From: Planctomycetota bacterium
GTDB lineage: Bacteria; Planctomycetota; Planctomycetia; Pirellulales; Pirellulaceae
Direction: 5' to 3'
Assembly: GCA_027622275.1 (NCBI GenBank)
Contig: JAQBZB010000064.1
Coordinates: 1-34,908 of the forward strand
Length of the DNA: 34,908 nt
The notes under the pieces were generated by a model. It ran no database searches. It was given only the letters and a program-made list of their open reading frames with translations, and was not told the DNA's origin. Of the stretch, positions 8,010-16,600 are shown piece by piece (the first letter of the stretch is position 1; each line of letters begins with the position of its first letter). Position numbers and translations under genes: made by a program.

Positions 8010-8978
8010 TCATTCAGTTGGCAATACAACTACTTCGGCATTACCAAACGTCGAGGCAATTACCGTTCCCGGCTTGTCACTGCCGCGGCGGACGAAAGCG
8101 AGTGCCAGGGGAGCATTGAGCCGTGGCGAGAAGCAAGACGATGTGATCTGCGCCAGTTGCTTGCCGTCGGCCGTGATCTTCGTGCCCGCGGGCGGAACGG
8201 TTTCGCAGGAGAACTTGAGTCCTGCCAGTCGGCGATTGACGTGACCCAAGGCGTCGATGCGGGCGACGGTCTCCTGGCCGAGATAGCAGCCTTTCGTGAA
8301 GCTGATTGCAAACGCGTCGCGGGCGATTTCCTGCGGCAAGTTGTCGATCGTTACGTCTTGACCGTAAACCGGAACGCCCATTTCAATGCGAGCCACATTG
8401 ACAGCCTCGCAACTGCATTCGACGGCGTCGAAGTTACGCAGCCACGCGATCAGCGCTGCAACTTGCGACAGATCGCAGCAGACAAGAAAGCATTCGGAGG
8501 ATGCGTAGGGCAGTCGGCGCAGTTGGACTTGAATGTCGCCGATTGCTCTTTCGGTGATCCCGATTCGCTGCGCGGGAATCGAGCCGGCGAACTGCGATTC
8601 GAACAGACTTGTCGCCCGCGAGCCGCTGACCAAGACTTCGCCCCAGTCGTGCGAACGATCGACGAGCGTGACGTCTTCGCGGATGATGTAACGATCGAGA
8701 GCCGGGATCATCTCGGCGGCAAGTCCGGGATTGGTGTCGATGATCAGCGACTGCTGCGTGCAGAACACATTCACATAGCCCGTCGTCTTGCCCTGGACAT
8801 TGGTCAGGAACGCTTCACAGCCGTCACCGGGTGCAAGCCGCTTGATATCGTTGGTACATAAGCCATGCAGCACCTTGGCGCGGTCCGCGCCAGTCAGTTC
8901 GATCTGCGCGCGGCCGCTCAGGTCGCAAAAGCCGATGCCATCGCACAGGGCGCGGCACTGTAAAGCAATATCTGACAT
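8010..8978 (-). CDS. ygfZ: YgfZ/GcvT-like folate-binding protein
   Basis: The product is 322 residues. The signature KGCYLGQETVARI near residues 229-241 identifies the YgfZ family, which has a fold like the T-protein of glycine cleavage and binds tetrahydrofolate. Members support repair or assembly of some Fe-S enzymes and tRNA modification (MiaB) in E. coli. The conserved Cys of the signature is present. The N-terminal part (AKVLHGLCTNDIK, EAFLTNVQGK) also fits. It is the downstream gene of a two-gene minus-strand unit with the LarA-like gene, 22 nt apart, and converges on the avd remnant. It is cytoplasmic. The whole-family match is secure; the exact client in this organism is unknown. Confidence 0.9.
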   Translation of the reverse strand: MSDIALQCRALCDGIGFCDLSGRAQIELTGADRAKVLHGLCTNDIKRLAPGDGCEAFLTNVQGKTTGYVNVFCTQQSLIIDTNPGLAAEMIPALDRYIIREDVTLVDRSHDWGEVLVSGSRATSLFESQFAGSIPAQRIGITERAIGDIQVQLRRLPYASSECFLVCCDLSQVAALIAWLRNFDAVECSCEAVNVARIEMGVPVYGQDVTIDNLPQEIARDAFAISFTKGCYLGQETVARIDALGHVNRRLAGLKFSCETVPPAGTKITADGKQLAQITSSCFSPRLNAPLALAFVRRGSDKPGTVIASTFGNAEVVVLPTE

Positions 8979-9000
8979 CGTGACGCTTACTCCAACTCAG

Positions 9001-10224
9001 TCATTCCGCCGGCGTGGCCAGAAACGCGTGCTGCGCGTTGCCGAGCAGGATGCAGGAGTCGAATTGCCGACTGAGCCGTTCCAGCTGTTCGGTACTGCCG
9101 ACGTGACCGACGCCAAGGTCTTCGACCGACGCTTCGTCCAAATCGCTCAACAAGAACACCTGGACTCGCTCCAATGCTTCCGCCAGCAGAGCGGCCGGGG
9201 TCGCGTCGACCGAGCGCTCGCGCCGCAGCTCGTGTAACAACGAATCGTAGTCTCGCATCCCCATCAGCCGTTGCAAGGCCGGTCCTGGACGGCAACGCAA
9301 GCTCGAACAGATAACGATTGCACCGCCGTCGTTCACCGCTTGCGAAGCAGCGAACAACGCCCGGCCAAAGTTCTCCCACGTCTGCTGGTCCGCGCCCCCT
9401 TCGATGGCAGCCACGACGAGGTTCGCGCGTTGCGCGGGCTGGTGGAACCAAGCGGCAGTACACAGCTCCTGGCCGCGTTTTGCCACCGCCTGCGAATCTC
9501 CGGCGAGCACGTGCAACAACGTGTTTCCAGCACCCGGCGCCACTTGGATCGTGAATTGAACGCCCAAGGCCCAGGCCGCTTCTTCCGCCTCCTCGCACCG
9601 TCGACGGCGCAGTGCCGACCAATCGCTTGAACTTGGCGCGCGATACCGCTTTTGCGTCGCGTCGTCGGAAAAAGTTGGATACAAGCCGCCGTGAACACCT
9701 GCGTAGCCGAGTGCCTGATCCAAGCGCAACGTGCTGATCGGCAAGACAACATCCGCGTTGCCGAGCGTGCGATTGAAGTAAATCGGGTTTCCTTCCTTCG
9801 AGGCGGCCAGATACGACAGCGATTCGCGGTCGTTGGGATCGTGGTGGCTGACCGTAATCGCGTTGCGTAGCGATTCCGGCAGCGCGGCCAGCGGATCTTG
9901 ATGCGATTCGTCGGCCCCCACCGCCAAGACGACTTCTAAATCGCTTGGCCGGGCACTGCCTTCGACTAGCGCGTGGATGACTCCCGCGACGACGGCCGGC
10001 ATCTGGGGCACTCCGCGATCGACCGCCAGTACGACGCGATCGCCAGGAACCGTCGCATCCTGAAGTCGCGGAAACTCTAGCGGTGCCGAGACCGCGGCGG
10101 CAACTGCGGCGGCGGGATCGTCGAGCGGAACGCCGCGCGGCGTTGAAAAATCGACGAGAACCGAGTTCGCGGGAACATCGATTTGCAATGTCCCCGAGTC
10201 TCCATATTTCAGCTCGACAGCCAT
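9001..10224 (-). CDS. LarA-like (lactate racemase domain, DUF2088) protein
   Basis: The product is 407 residues, close to the LarA length of about 420. The N-terminal domain has the GDRVVLAVDRGVPQMP segment, corresponding to the catalytic-domain strand of LarA, and ITVSHHDPND, corresponding to the His region. YAGVHGGLYPTFSDDAT corresponds to the second His loop. LarA uses a nickel-pincer cofactor to racemise 2-hydroxy acids. Here the pincer-attaching Lys region is not clearly conserved, and no larB/C/E genes are adjacent, so another 2-hydroxy-acid epimerase or a cofactor-free relative is possible. ATG 10224 has a GGAAGG-type site. The gene precedes ygfZ in the same unit. Confidence 0.75.
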   Translation of the reverse strand: MAVELKYGDSGTLQIDVPANSVLVDFSTPRGVPLDDPAAAVAAAVSAPLEFPRLQDATVPGDRVVLAVDRGVPQMPAVVAGVIHALVEGSARPSDLEVVLAVGADESHQDPLAALPESLRNAITVSHHDPNDRESLSYLAASKEGNPIYFNRTLGNADVVLPISTLRLDQALGYAGVHGGLYPTFSDDATQKRYRAPSSSDWSALRRRRCEEAEEAAWALGVQFTIQVAPGAGNTLLHVLAGDSQAVAKRGQELCTAAWFHQPAQRANLVVAAIEGGADQQTWENFGRALFAASQAVNDGGAIVICSSLRCRPGPALQRLMGMRDYDSLLHELRRERSVDATPAALLAEALERVQVFLLSDLDEASVEDLGVGHVGSTEQLERLSRQFDSCILLGNAQHAFLATPAE

Positions 10225-10438
10225 GCTGATGCCTTCCGGTTGAGGCGACGGTGCAGTGTGAACCGCTCAGGATAAGCCGAGTCGTTCACCAGAAATCGTC
10301 CTGAATCATAGTGGTGCAACGAAAAGCTGGTCAAGAAGTAGAGCTTTACCCCAAGAGTCGCTTTCCGAATAATGCGGTCCTTCGCGTACGGCTCATTGAT
10401 ACAACACGAACCGCTTGGCCCGCAAGGATGTGACAGCG

Positions 10439-11896
10439 ATGTCGGCTCTTGTCTATGTTCGCACACCTTTCTACACTCTCTTCGCGAACTGCGTCCTTGT
10501 GATTCTCGCGATGCAGATCGGCTGCCACCGCGAGAAAGTCAAGGCACCGGTCCCGAACTCCGCGGCGGTCCAAGCGTTGCCGAAGGCTGATCCCGAGGCC
10601 ATTCTGCGACAAATGGAGCAGGCTTATCGTGACGCGACCAGCTATTCGGATCGCGGGCGAGTTGTCCTGCGATACCGCGAACGTGGTGATATTCGCACCG
10701 ACGAGGCACCCTTGGCGGTCGCGGCAAGGCTGCCCAGCGAGTTGCGAGTCGCAGCCTACTACTCGGTTGTCGTGAGTAACGGGGAGCGACTGCGGGCGAA
10801 GATCACCGACGAACTGTCCGAAGATATCGATGGGCAGATCTTGGATCGTGAGCTGAGTGGTGAGTTGACGCTGGAGCAGGTTTATGACGACGTGACCTTG
10901 CGGGAAGCAATGACCAGCGGCATGGGGGGCCAACCGCTACAACTCGATCTGTTGTACGCCGATGATCCGCTAAAGTCCGTCTTCGCCGAGGATGCGAATT
11001 GCCGGATGCTCGAGCCAGAGGAATGCGACGGGCACGATTGCTACCGCGTCGCGACGGGTGGCACGGAAGGCGAGTTCGTCTTTTGGATTGACGGAGAGAC
11101 GTTCGTGTTGCGCCGTCTCGATTATCCGGCAACCGCTTTGTTACCCGACTTGGCACAATCCGAAGTCACTCAAGACCTCGCGCTGCGGATTGAGTTTCGC
11201 GATGCGACCTTTGAACCGAAGTTTGACGATGCGGTTTTTCAATTCGAAGTTCCCGCGGGTGCGAAACAGGTCCGCGCCTTCGTGCTGCCACCGCATCCAT
11301 TGCCGACGACGTTGTTTGGAAAACGGCCCGCGGCCTTTGCTTGCGATGGTCTGGATGGATCGAAAGTTGGTCAGCACGCGCTATTGGGCAAGACGGCTGT
11401 GTTGCTGTGGTTCAACGGTCATCCAGCCTGTCGTACAACGATCGAGCAATTGAGTGAAGTCTTTGCTTCGCGCAGGAACGACGACACGATTGCCGTCTAC
11501 GCCGTCTCCACCGAACCTTCGAGCGTTTCCAGTTCACAGCTCGAGGCAACGCTCGCTTCCTGGAACGCGGATGTTCCGTTGCTCCGCGATTTCGATGCCT
11601 GCGGACGCGACGTGCTCGGAGTTCCGTGGACTCCGACGATGGTCGTGCTCGACAAGGAAGGGAATGTTCAGATCTTTGAAGTTGGCGCGAATACCGACCT
11701 CGCCCAGGAACTGCCGACGATCCTGGATAGGTTGCGCGACGGAGACGATTTGGCAAGCGAGATCATTGCGGACCACAACGAACAGACGGCGAACTATGGC
11801 CGCATGTTGGAGGCTGCGATGGGGGAAGCGGTTTCGCCGGCCACCACTGGGACGCCAGCGACCAGCGAGCCAACATCAGACTCGACCGAGACATGA
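10439..11896 (+). CDS. exported LolA-like + thioredoxin-fold protein with HPAC in place of CxxC
   Basis: The product is 485 residues. ATG 10439 has AAGGA 10 nt upstream. The N-terminus has a hydrophobic signal segment (LFANCVLVILAMQIGC), possibly ending in a lipoprotein Cys, though the box is weak. Residues 50-280 resemble the outer-membrane-lipoprotein-sorting/DUF2092-like beta fold seen in many planctomycete exported proteins. Residues 300-440 are a thioredoxin-like domain with the cis-Pro loop VPWTPTMVVLD. The active-site position reads HPAC (His328 to Cys331), so the first redox Cys is replaced by His and ordinary disulfide exchange is unlikely. The tail is Thr/Ser/Pro-rich. It is probably periplasmic or membrane-anchored and is divergent from the LarA-like gene. 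The molecular role is unknown. Confidence 0.75.
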   Translation: MSALVYVRTPFYTLFANCVLVILAMQIGCHREKVKAPVPNSAAVQALPKADPEAILRQMEQAYRDATSYSDRGRVVLRYRERGDIRTDEAPLAVAARLPSELRVAAYYSVVVSNGERLRAKITDELSEDIDGQILDRELSGELTLEQVYDDVTLREAMTSGMGGQPLQLDLLYADDPLKSVFAEDANCRMLEPEECDGHDCYRVATGGTEGEFVFWIDGETFVLRRLDYPATALLPDLAQSEVTQDLALRIEFRDATFEPKFDDAVFQFEVPAGAKQVRAFVLPPHPLPTTLFGKRPAAFACDGLDGSKVGQHALLGKTAVLLWFNGHPACRTTIEQLSEVFASRRNDDTIAVYAVSTEPSSVSSSQLEATLASWNADVPLLRDFDACGRDVLGVPWTPTMVVLDKEGNVQIFEVGANTDLAQELPTILDRLRDGDDLASEIIADHNEQTANYGRMLEAAMGEAVSPATTGTPATSEPTSDSTET

Positions 11897-11967
11897 GCAG
11901 CATCGACCGTAACTCGACTCGGAGGGTCAAGCTACGATCAAGGGCCGCCGTAGGCTTCGCCATCGAA

Positions 11968-12300
11968 TTATTCTGGCGCTCCGCTGCGAACTCGCGAACA
12001 TAGCTCGGCGACCTCTTCGATCGCGCTGAGGATATCCGCGTCGGGACGCGACGTCCGCAAACTGTGATCGAGTCGTTGCAGGGCTGGTGTCAGCTCTTCG
12101 AAGCCGTAGCTGCCCGCTGCTCCCTTGAGCTGATGGGCGGCGCGCTCCAAGCTTTCCATATCGGTGTCGTCCCAACACTTTCGAATCTTGGAGACGCGCT
12201 GCGGTATCTCGTCAACAAACATCTCGACCAGTTCGCCAAGGTCGGGGTCGAGTCCCAACGTCGAGTAGACGTACCCCGAACGTACCGTCAGTTCGCTCAT
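11968..12300 (-). CDS. histidine-phosphotransfer (HPt) domain protein
   Basis: The product is 110 residues, consisting of one HPt four-helix bundle. The motif AAHQLKGAAGSYGF around residues 55-68 contains the phosphorylatable His and the following Lys-Gly typical of the family. The N-terminal helix (DLGELVEMFVDEIPQR) matches the usual start of HPt domains. Such proteins pass phosphate between a hybrid histidine kinase and a response regulator; no such partner is next to it, so it serves a distant kinase. It is monocistronic and convergent with the upstream thioredoxin-fold gene. It is cytoplasmic. Confidence 0.9.
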   Translation of the reverse strand: MSELTVRSGYVYSTLGLDPDLGELVEMFVDEIPQRVSKIRKCWDDTDMESLERAAHQLKGAAGSYGFEELTPALQRLDHSLRTSRPDADILSAIEEVAELCSRVRSGAPE

Positions 12301-12741
12301 CTGCCTGCCCCTTAGGTAGAAATGAACTGTGTTGCGAAATCAGATTGTTATCTTGGCGGACAGCGTTCGCTTGAATGGTCGCGGAATCGCGATCGACGAC
12401 ACTCTGCCTCCAATAACAAACATAGGTCAAAATCCGTCCGTGAGTCGGAATTGCCAGGCCGTTTCGCGTGTAGGCTGGTTTCTTCGAAGAGCAATCCGCA
12501 CATACCTCCTAAACGTCAGAGTTATTTTGGGAAACCCAGAACAACACAGCCGGTTAGTAAAGTTAGGGTAGATGTATTGACGATGAGGACATGGATAATT
12601 CAGCAAGCAGTTTGCTGAGCCATTGGCCAGTTCTGTGTCTAACGCAGGTGCCGTCAAACGACATCTGATGCAGGGGCAGGCAGCAGGGTGAATGGTCACG
12701 TCCAGTTGTTAGCGGTATTCCCGGAATTAGGAGCCCTCCCC
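12301..12741. other. intergenic stretch without a recognisable gene
   Basis: This is the divergent region between the HPt gene and the Cys-repeat protein. Several short open frames cross it on both strands, but none has a plausible ribosome-binding site or recognisable protein. AGGAG at 12729-12733 is the ribosome-binding site of the downstream gene. Any promoters for both genes must lie here; I could not place them with confidence. Confidence 0.5.
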
Positions 12742-13446
12742 ATGAGATGTCGTACAATTGTGCCCGCGTTGCTAGCGGCTGGCCTGTTCTGTTTGGCCAG
12801 CGCCAACGCCAACGCTTTCGAGCTTTTCGATCGCGTGATGTTGAATCTTGGTGGCGATTCTGCTGCCATGCAAAGAGGTGATTGCGATGCTTGCCAGAAG
12901 GGCGGAGCAGCGCAAAAGGGTGGTTGTGGTGCTCACCAGAAGGGCGGCAAAGATGCGGCTCAGAAGGGTGGCTGCGATGGCAAGGGTGACGCCTGCCAAA
13001 AGGGTGGACACAGCTTGTTCAACCGTGGTGCCTGCCAGAAGGGTGGCTGTGATGCCGCTCAAAAGGGTGATGCGTGCCAGAAGGGTGATGCCTGCCAAAA
13101 GGGTGGCAAGGGTGACGCCTGCCAAAAGGGTGGACACAGTCTGTTCAACCGTGGTGCCTGCCAGAAGGGCGGCTGCGATGCTGCTCAGAAGGGTGACGCT
13201 TGTCAAAAGGGAAACTGTGGTGCTGCTCAGAAGGATGCCGCACAGAAGGGTGCCGCTCAGAAGGGTTGCGACAGCTGCTCGAAGGGTGGACATCACCGCG
13301 CCTCGCTGTTCACTGGCTTAATGAGCCGCGGCAGCTGCGATTGCGGCGGCAAGGGTGACGCCTGCCAGAAGGGCGACGCCTGCCAAAAGGGTGCCGCATG
13401 TCAGAAGGGCGACGCTTCCCAAAAGGGTGGCGTCTCACAGAAGTAA
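12742..13446 (+). CDS. secreted Cys/Lys/Gly repeat protein (xCQKG repeats)
   Basis: The product is 234 residues. ATG 12742 has AGGAG 8 nt upstream. Residues 1-25 are a signal peptide ending in SANANA. After a short linker the protein consists of hexapeptide-like units (A/D)(C/A)QKG(G/D): I count 19 QKG triplets and 21 Cys. A 42-residue block containing HSLFNRGACQKGGCD occurs twice. High Lys and Gly, alternating Cys and a few His suggest an exported, disulfide-linked or metal-binding structural protein. Planctomycete cell envelopes are rich in Cys proteins, but assigning it there is inference. It has no known catalytic domain. A strong intrinsic terminator follows, so it is probably transcribed alone. 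Confidence 0.85.
   Translation: MRCRTIVPALLAAGLFCLASANANAFELFDRVMLNLGGDSAAMQRGDCDACQKGGAAQKGGCGAHQKGGKDAAQKGGCDGKGDACQKGGHSLFNRGACQKGGCDAAQKGDACQKGDACQKGGKGDACQKGGHSLFNRGACQKGGCDAAQKGDACQKGNCGAAQKDAAQKGAAQKGCDSCSKGGHHRASLFTGLMSRGSCDCGGKGDACQKGDACQKGAACQKGDASQKGGVSQK
12985..13212 (+). repeat. 126-bp tandem repeat inside the Cys-repeat gene
   Basis: The segment starting GGTGACGCCTGCC at 12985 recurs at 13111 with a period of 126 bp (42 codons). Differences between the copies are nearly all at third codon positions (for example GGTGGCTGTGAT against GGCGGCTGCGAT), so the protein is preserved while the DNA drifts. Confidence 0.85.
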
Positions 13447-13518
13447 CCATACTTCGGTCAACTTTCGTCGAGCAGGATCCCTCCGTGGATCAGCCCGAAG
13501 TCGCCGAGATTACGATCA

Positions 13519-13552
13519 AAAGAGTCCCGCTTTGTAGCCGGGACTCTTTTTT
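13519..13552 (+). terminator. rho-independent terminator after the Cys-repeat gene
   Basis: AAAGAGTCCCG (13519-13529) pairs perfectly with CGGGACTCTTT (13539-13549) around a 9-nt loop, followed by T's to 13552. It lies 72 nt after the stop codon of the plus-strand gene. The A's on the left arm could also help stop the converging minus-strand enolase-family gene. Confidence 0.9.
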
Positions 13553-13589
13553 GTTTCTTGCGAGACGGGAGTTAGTTCGATCACTCGCG

Positions 13590-14852
13590 TCAGTTCGGCC
13601 GCATCACCCAGCCCGGTTTCCGGCTGGCCCGCTCAAAGCGATCTCGCCACGATGGACTGGCATCGTCGGGAACGATGGACATCTCAACGCCTGGCGAAAA
13701 CACGGGCCGACGTCCGCCGATAAAATCATCCCAGTATTGTAACCCGTGCGTGTAGTCATCCACTTCACCGCTCGGCCAGGTAACTTGAATCAATTGATTC
13801 GGGTGCGGGTACGGCTTTGCGATCGGATCGATTTGAAACTTCTCGACAGCTTCCCAATCGATCTCATAACCAAGGCCGGGCGTCTCGGGCACCTTGCAAA
13901 GACCACCTTGCACCGTGATCGGATCGCGTAGCAGTTGGTGCCGATACAAGTTGTGGCAATTCACGGCTGGCCAGCGGGCGTGCGAAGACACGGCTGCGAA
14001 GTGCAGCGCCCAGGCCGCCGTGATGCCCGTCCCAACCAGCTGCAGCCAAAACACTTTATTCGCCTCAGCGATGATGTTCGCCTCGTGCAGGACTTGCGAC
14101 GCACCGCCGCAGACGACGAATCCGTCACAGACATCCTCTTTAAGGGCCGTCATCAACGGCGGATTGCCGACGTGCATCGCGATCGGAATGCACGTTTGCG
14201 CCCGCAGGTACTTGTTCCCCGCGACGTCTCCTTGCGGGATCGGCGATTCATAGATCTTCAGGTGCTTGTACTTCTCCATCTCCCGCATCACGCGGACCGC
14301 GTGAGCCGAGTCGTTCAACATGGTGTTGAAGTCCAGATCGATCTCGAAGTGGTCGGGAACTTCCGCGGTCACCGTCCGCAGCTGCTGGTCGAGGTCGAAC
14401 CAAGGCCGGGCCTTGAACTTGTAGCTTGTGTAGCCGGCAGCGAGCGCGTCTTTGCATTCCAGCAGCCAATCCTCCGGCGACATATCGATCGACCACCACG
14501 AAACAAACGCATCGTCTCGCATCTTTCGGCCCAAGAGATGCCAGATCGGCACATCCAGCGACCGGGCGACGGCGTCGAACAGTGCCATTTGCAATCCAGC
14601 CCCCAGCGAATCGTCCCACATCATCTCGGTGGCGACGTGCCCCAGCGACCGATTCACGGCGTCGTCCGTCACTTCGCCCCAAGTGTAGAAACACATCGTC
14701 TCGCCGACACCAACGACTCCGTTCTCCAGCGTCACTTTACAGAGTTCAAAGATCGTCCAATGAGGCAATTCGCGAATCATGTTGCGAGCTGGAACTTCGC
14801 GATAGGGGACATCCACCCAAATCCGCTCGATGTTTTTGATACTCAGATTCAT
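13590..14852 (-). CDS. mandelate racemase / muconate lactonizing enzyme family protein (enolase superfamily)
   Basis: The product is 420 residues, the usual length. The start at 14852 is chosen because AGGA lies 9 nt upstream and the enzyme's normal N-terminus (NLSIKNIERIWVDVPYRE) begins there; the open frame continues upstream without homology. The barrel shows YKFKARPW (KxK catalytic lysines), DLDFN (metal Asp), KIYESPI (metal Glu) and DGFVVCGGAS (third metal-ligand region). These enzymes abstract a proton alpha to a carboxylate, acting as sugar-acid dehydratases or epimerases; the substrate cannot be read here. It lies 146 nt downstream of a DUF1501 gene on the same strand, possibly co-transcribed. 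It is cytoplasmic. Confidence 0.85.
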   Translation of the reverse strand: MNLSIKNIERIWVDVPYREVPARNMIRELPHWTIFELCKVTLENGVVGVGETMCFYTWGEVTDDAVNRSLGHVATEMMWDDSLGAGLQMALFDAVARSLDVPIWHLLGRKMRDDAFVSWWSIDMSPEDWLLECKDALAAGYTSYKFKARPWFDLDQQLRTVTAEVPDHFEIDLDFNTMLNDSAHAVRVMREMEKYKHLKIYESPIPQGDVAGNKYLRAQTCIPIAMHVGNPPLMTALKEDVCDGFVVCGGASQVLHEANIIAEANKVFWLQLVGTGITAAWALHFAAVSSHARWPAVNCHNLYRHQLLRDPITVQGGLCKVPETPGLGYEIDWEAVEKFQIDPIAKPYPHPNQLIQVTWPSGEVDDYTHGLQYWDDFIGGRRPVFSPGVEMSIVPDDASPSWRDRFERASRKPGWVMRPN

Positions 14853-14998
14853 CGTCACATGTCCTGTCGGAGCCTGTTCGGGTACTGCGATTCTCTTCGC
14901 ACGATGGCCCTCCGAGGCCGTCGATTTTAGACAATTTCGGTGATCGACACCCTCGGAAGACCATCGTACACAGAGATCGTCGGCATCCGGAAAGACTC

Positions 14999-16342
14999 CT
15001 AGCCAACCTCGGCGATCGGCTCCATGTTCGTGAGATATTGTGGCCGGCCAGCTGGATCTTTGAGGGTGGTCGTGCGAGGGTCGATGCCCAAGTTTTTGTA
15101 GAGGGTCGCGAAGATTTCCTGAAAGTGTACCGGGCGTGTCTTCGCGTGTTCGCCCAGGCGGTTCGTGCTGCCGATCGCTTGCCCGCCCTTCATGCCGCCG
15201 CCTGCCATGTAGGCGCAGCTCACCTGCGGCCAATGGTCGCGGCCGGCATTGCCGTTGATCCTCGGCGTCCGCCCAAATTCGCCCCACACGAGAACTGTCA
15301 CGTCGTCGATCATGCCGCGCTCTTCGAGATCGGTGACCAGGGCGTGGACCGCCTGATCGATACGCACTCCATGATGGCGAACCAACCCCTCGTTGTCGCC
15401 GTGGCTGTCCCAGCGGCCGTAGGTCAAGGTGACGCAGCGGACACCTACTTCGACCAACCGCCGAGCCATTAGAATCAGTTCGCTATCGGTCGCGGCACCA
15501 TCGTACTGGAACTGATACGGCTTGCCGTCGCCGTAACGCTCGCGCAGCTTGGGGTCTTCCTTGGATAGGTCGAGCGCGTCGACAAGCTTGCTGGAAGTAA
15601 GCACGTCGAAAGCTTGCTGGGCGTAGGAATCAATCCCTTCGAGCTGACCGCTGGCATCCACATCGCGACGCAGCCGGTCGACGCTCGACAGCAGTTGCTT
15701 GCGGTTGCCGAGCCGATCGGTCGTAATGCCGTCCAGCTTCATATCGGCCAGGCCCTGCCCATCGGGAATAAATGGAGCGAAGGTCGGGCCTAGAAAACCG
15801 GGTTCTCCCGGATCCCGCCACACGCCGTCGGTCTTCATACCGACATAAGGCGGCACGCTCTTGTCGACCGGTCCCCGCAGCCGGTGCAGCACGCTCCCCA
15901 GCGCAGGATGGCCGCCCATCGACCGCAGCTCGGCGTGCCGCCAGCCGGTCACACATTGAAACGAGTTGTGCCGCTCTTCGCAGCCCACGACGGCTCGCAA
16001 CACAATCGACTTGTCCATGATCTGCGCGATCTTGGGAAAGCACTCACCGATCTGGATACCGGCGACATTGGTCGTGATCGGTTGGAACGGCCCGCGGATC
16101 TCTTTGGGTGCCTCGGTCTTGATCTCCCACATATCTTGATGCGGAGGTCCGCCACCCAGGAAGATATTAATGATAGCTTTGCGGCTGGGCTTCGCGCCGC
16201 CCGCCGCTTCGGCGCGGTAAATGTCCGCCAGGTTGAGCCCGAACGCTCCCACCCCCAACGCGCCGATCTTCAGAAAGCCGCGTCGGTTGACTCCGTCACA
16301 ATACCCGCTTCGACCCGGCCTAGAACCAATTACAGTGAGCAT
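14999..16342 (-). CDS. DUF1501 family protein with twin-arginine signal
   Basis: The product is 447 residues, typical for DUF1501. The N-terminus has a Tat motif (NRRGFLKIGALGVGAFGL), so it is exported folded. Family landmarks follow in order: FLGGGPPHQDMWEIKTEAP, HNSFQCVTGW, TYGRWDSHGDNEG, VWGEFGRTPRINGNAGRDHW and a C-terminal GIDP segment. The fold belongs to the alkaline-phosphatase/sulfatase superfamily, but the biochemical role is not established. DUF1501 genes are greatly expanded in planctomycetes and often sit beside DUF1549/DUF1553 cytochrome-like genes; no such partner is here. It is followed by the enolase-superfamily gene. The short N-terminal extension before the RR motif is normal. 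Confidence 0.9.
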   Translation of the reverse strand: MLTVIGSRPGRSGYCDGVNRRGFLKIGALGVGAFGLNLADIYRAEAAGGAKPSRKAIINIFLGGGPPHQDMWEIKTEAPKEIRGPFQPITTNVAGIQIGECFPKIAQIMDKSIVLRAVVGCEERHNSFQCVTGWRHAELRSMGGHPALGSVLHRLRGPVDKSVPPYVGMKTDGVWRDPGEPGFLGPTFAPFIPDGQGLADMKLDGITTDRLGNRKQLLSSVDRLRRDVDASGQLEGIDSYAQQAFDVLTSSKLVDALDLSKEDPKLRERYGDGKPYQFQYDGAATDSELILMARRLVEVGVRCVTLTYGRWDSHGDNEGLVRHHGVRIDQAVHALVTDLEERGMIDDVTVLVWGEFGRTPRINGNAGRDHWPQVSCAYMAGGGMKGGQAIGSTNRLGEHAKTRPVHFQEIFATLYKNLGIDPRTTTLKDPAGRPQYLTNMEPIAEVG

Positions 16343-16600
16343 GAAAGTGTCTTTCCCTTTGAACGCGCGACCTCAACTCAAACTCCATCTTCATTCCACG
16401 TCCTCTGTAGAACGAATTTGATACCCGCCAACATATCAATGGATATCGACGCGGGCAATCGGAATCCCGCTCGCAGTATCGCTGCCAAGACGAATCGCAA
16501 CGATTCAGGTCCGGCTGCGAAGCGGGTGACAACGATTTTTCCGGCTCGATGTCTGGGGCAGGATAAGCGTCTCACACAGGGTCGTTAGGCCGCATCGGCG

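Noticed and set aside
8157-8861. 234-residue plus-strand frame
   Set aside because: Antisense shadow of ygfZ, which carries the family signature.
12772-13296. 174-residue minus-strand frame of Leu/Thr/Ala repeats (LLAG)
   Set aside because: It is the mirror of the CQKG repeat gene, which has a signal peptide, ribosome-binding site and terminator.
12880-13440. regularly repeated DNA that could suggest a CRISPR array
   Set aside because: Repeats are in-frame codon repeats without unique spacers of constant length, and they encode a secreted protein.
13935-14930. 331-residue plus-strand frame
   Set aside because: Antisense to the enolase-superfamily gene with its KxK, Asp and Glu motifs.
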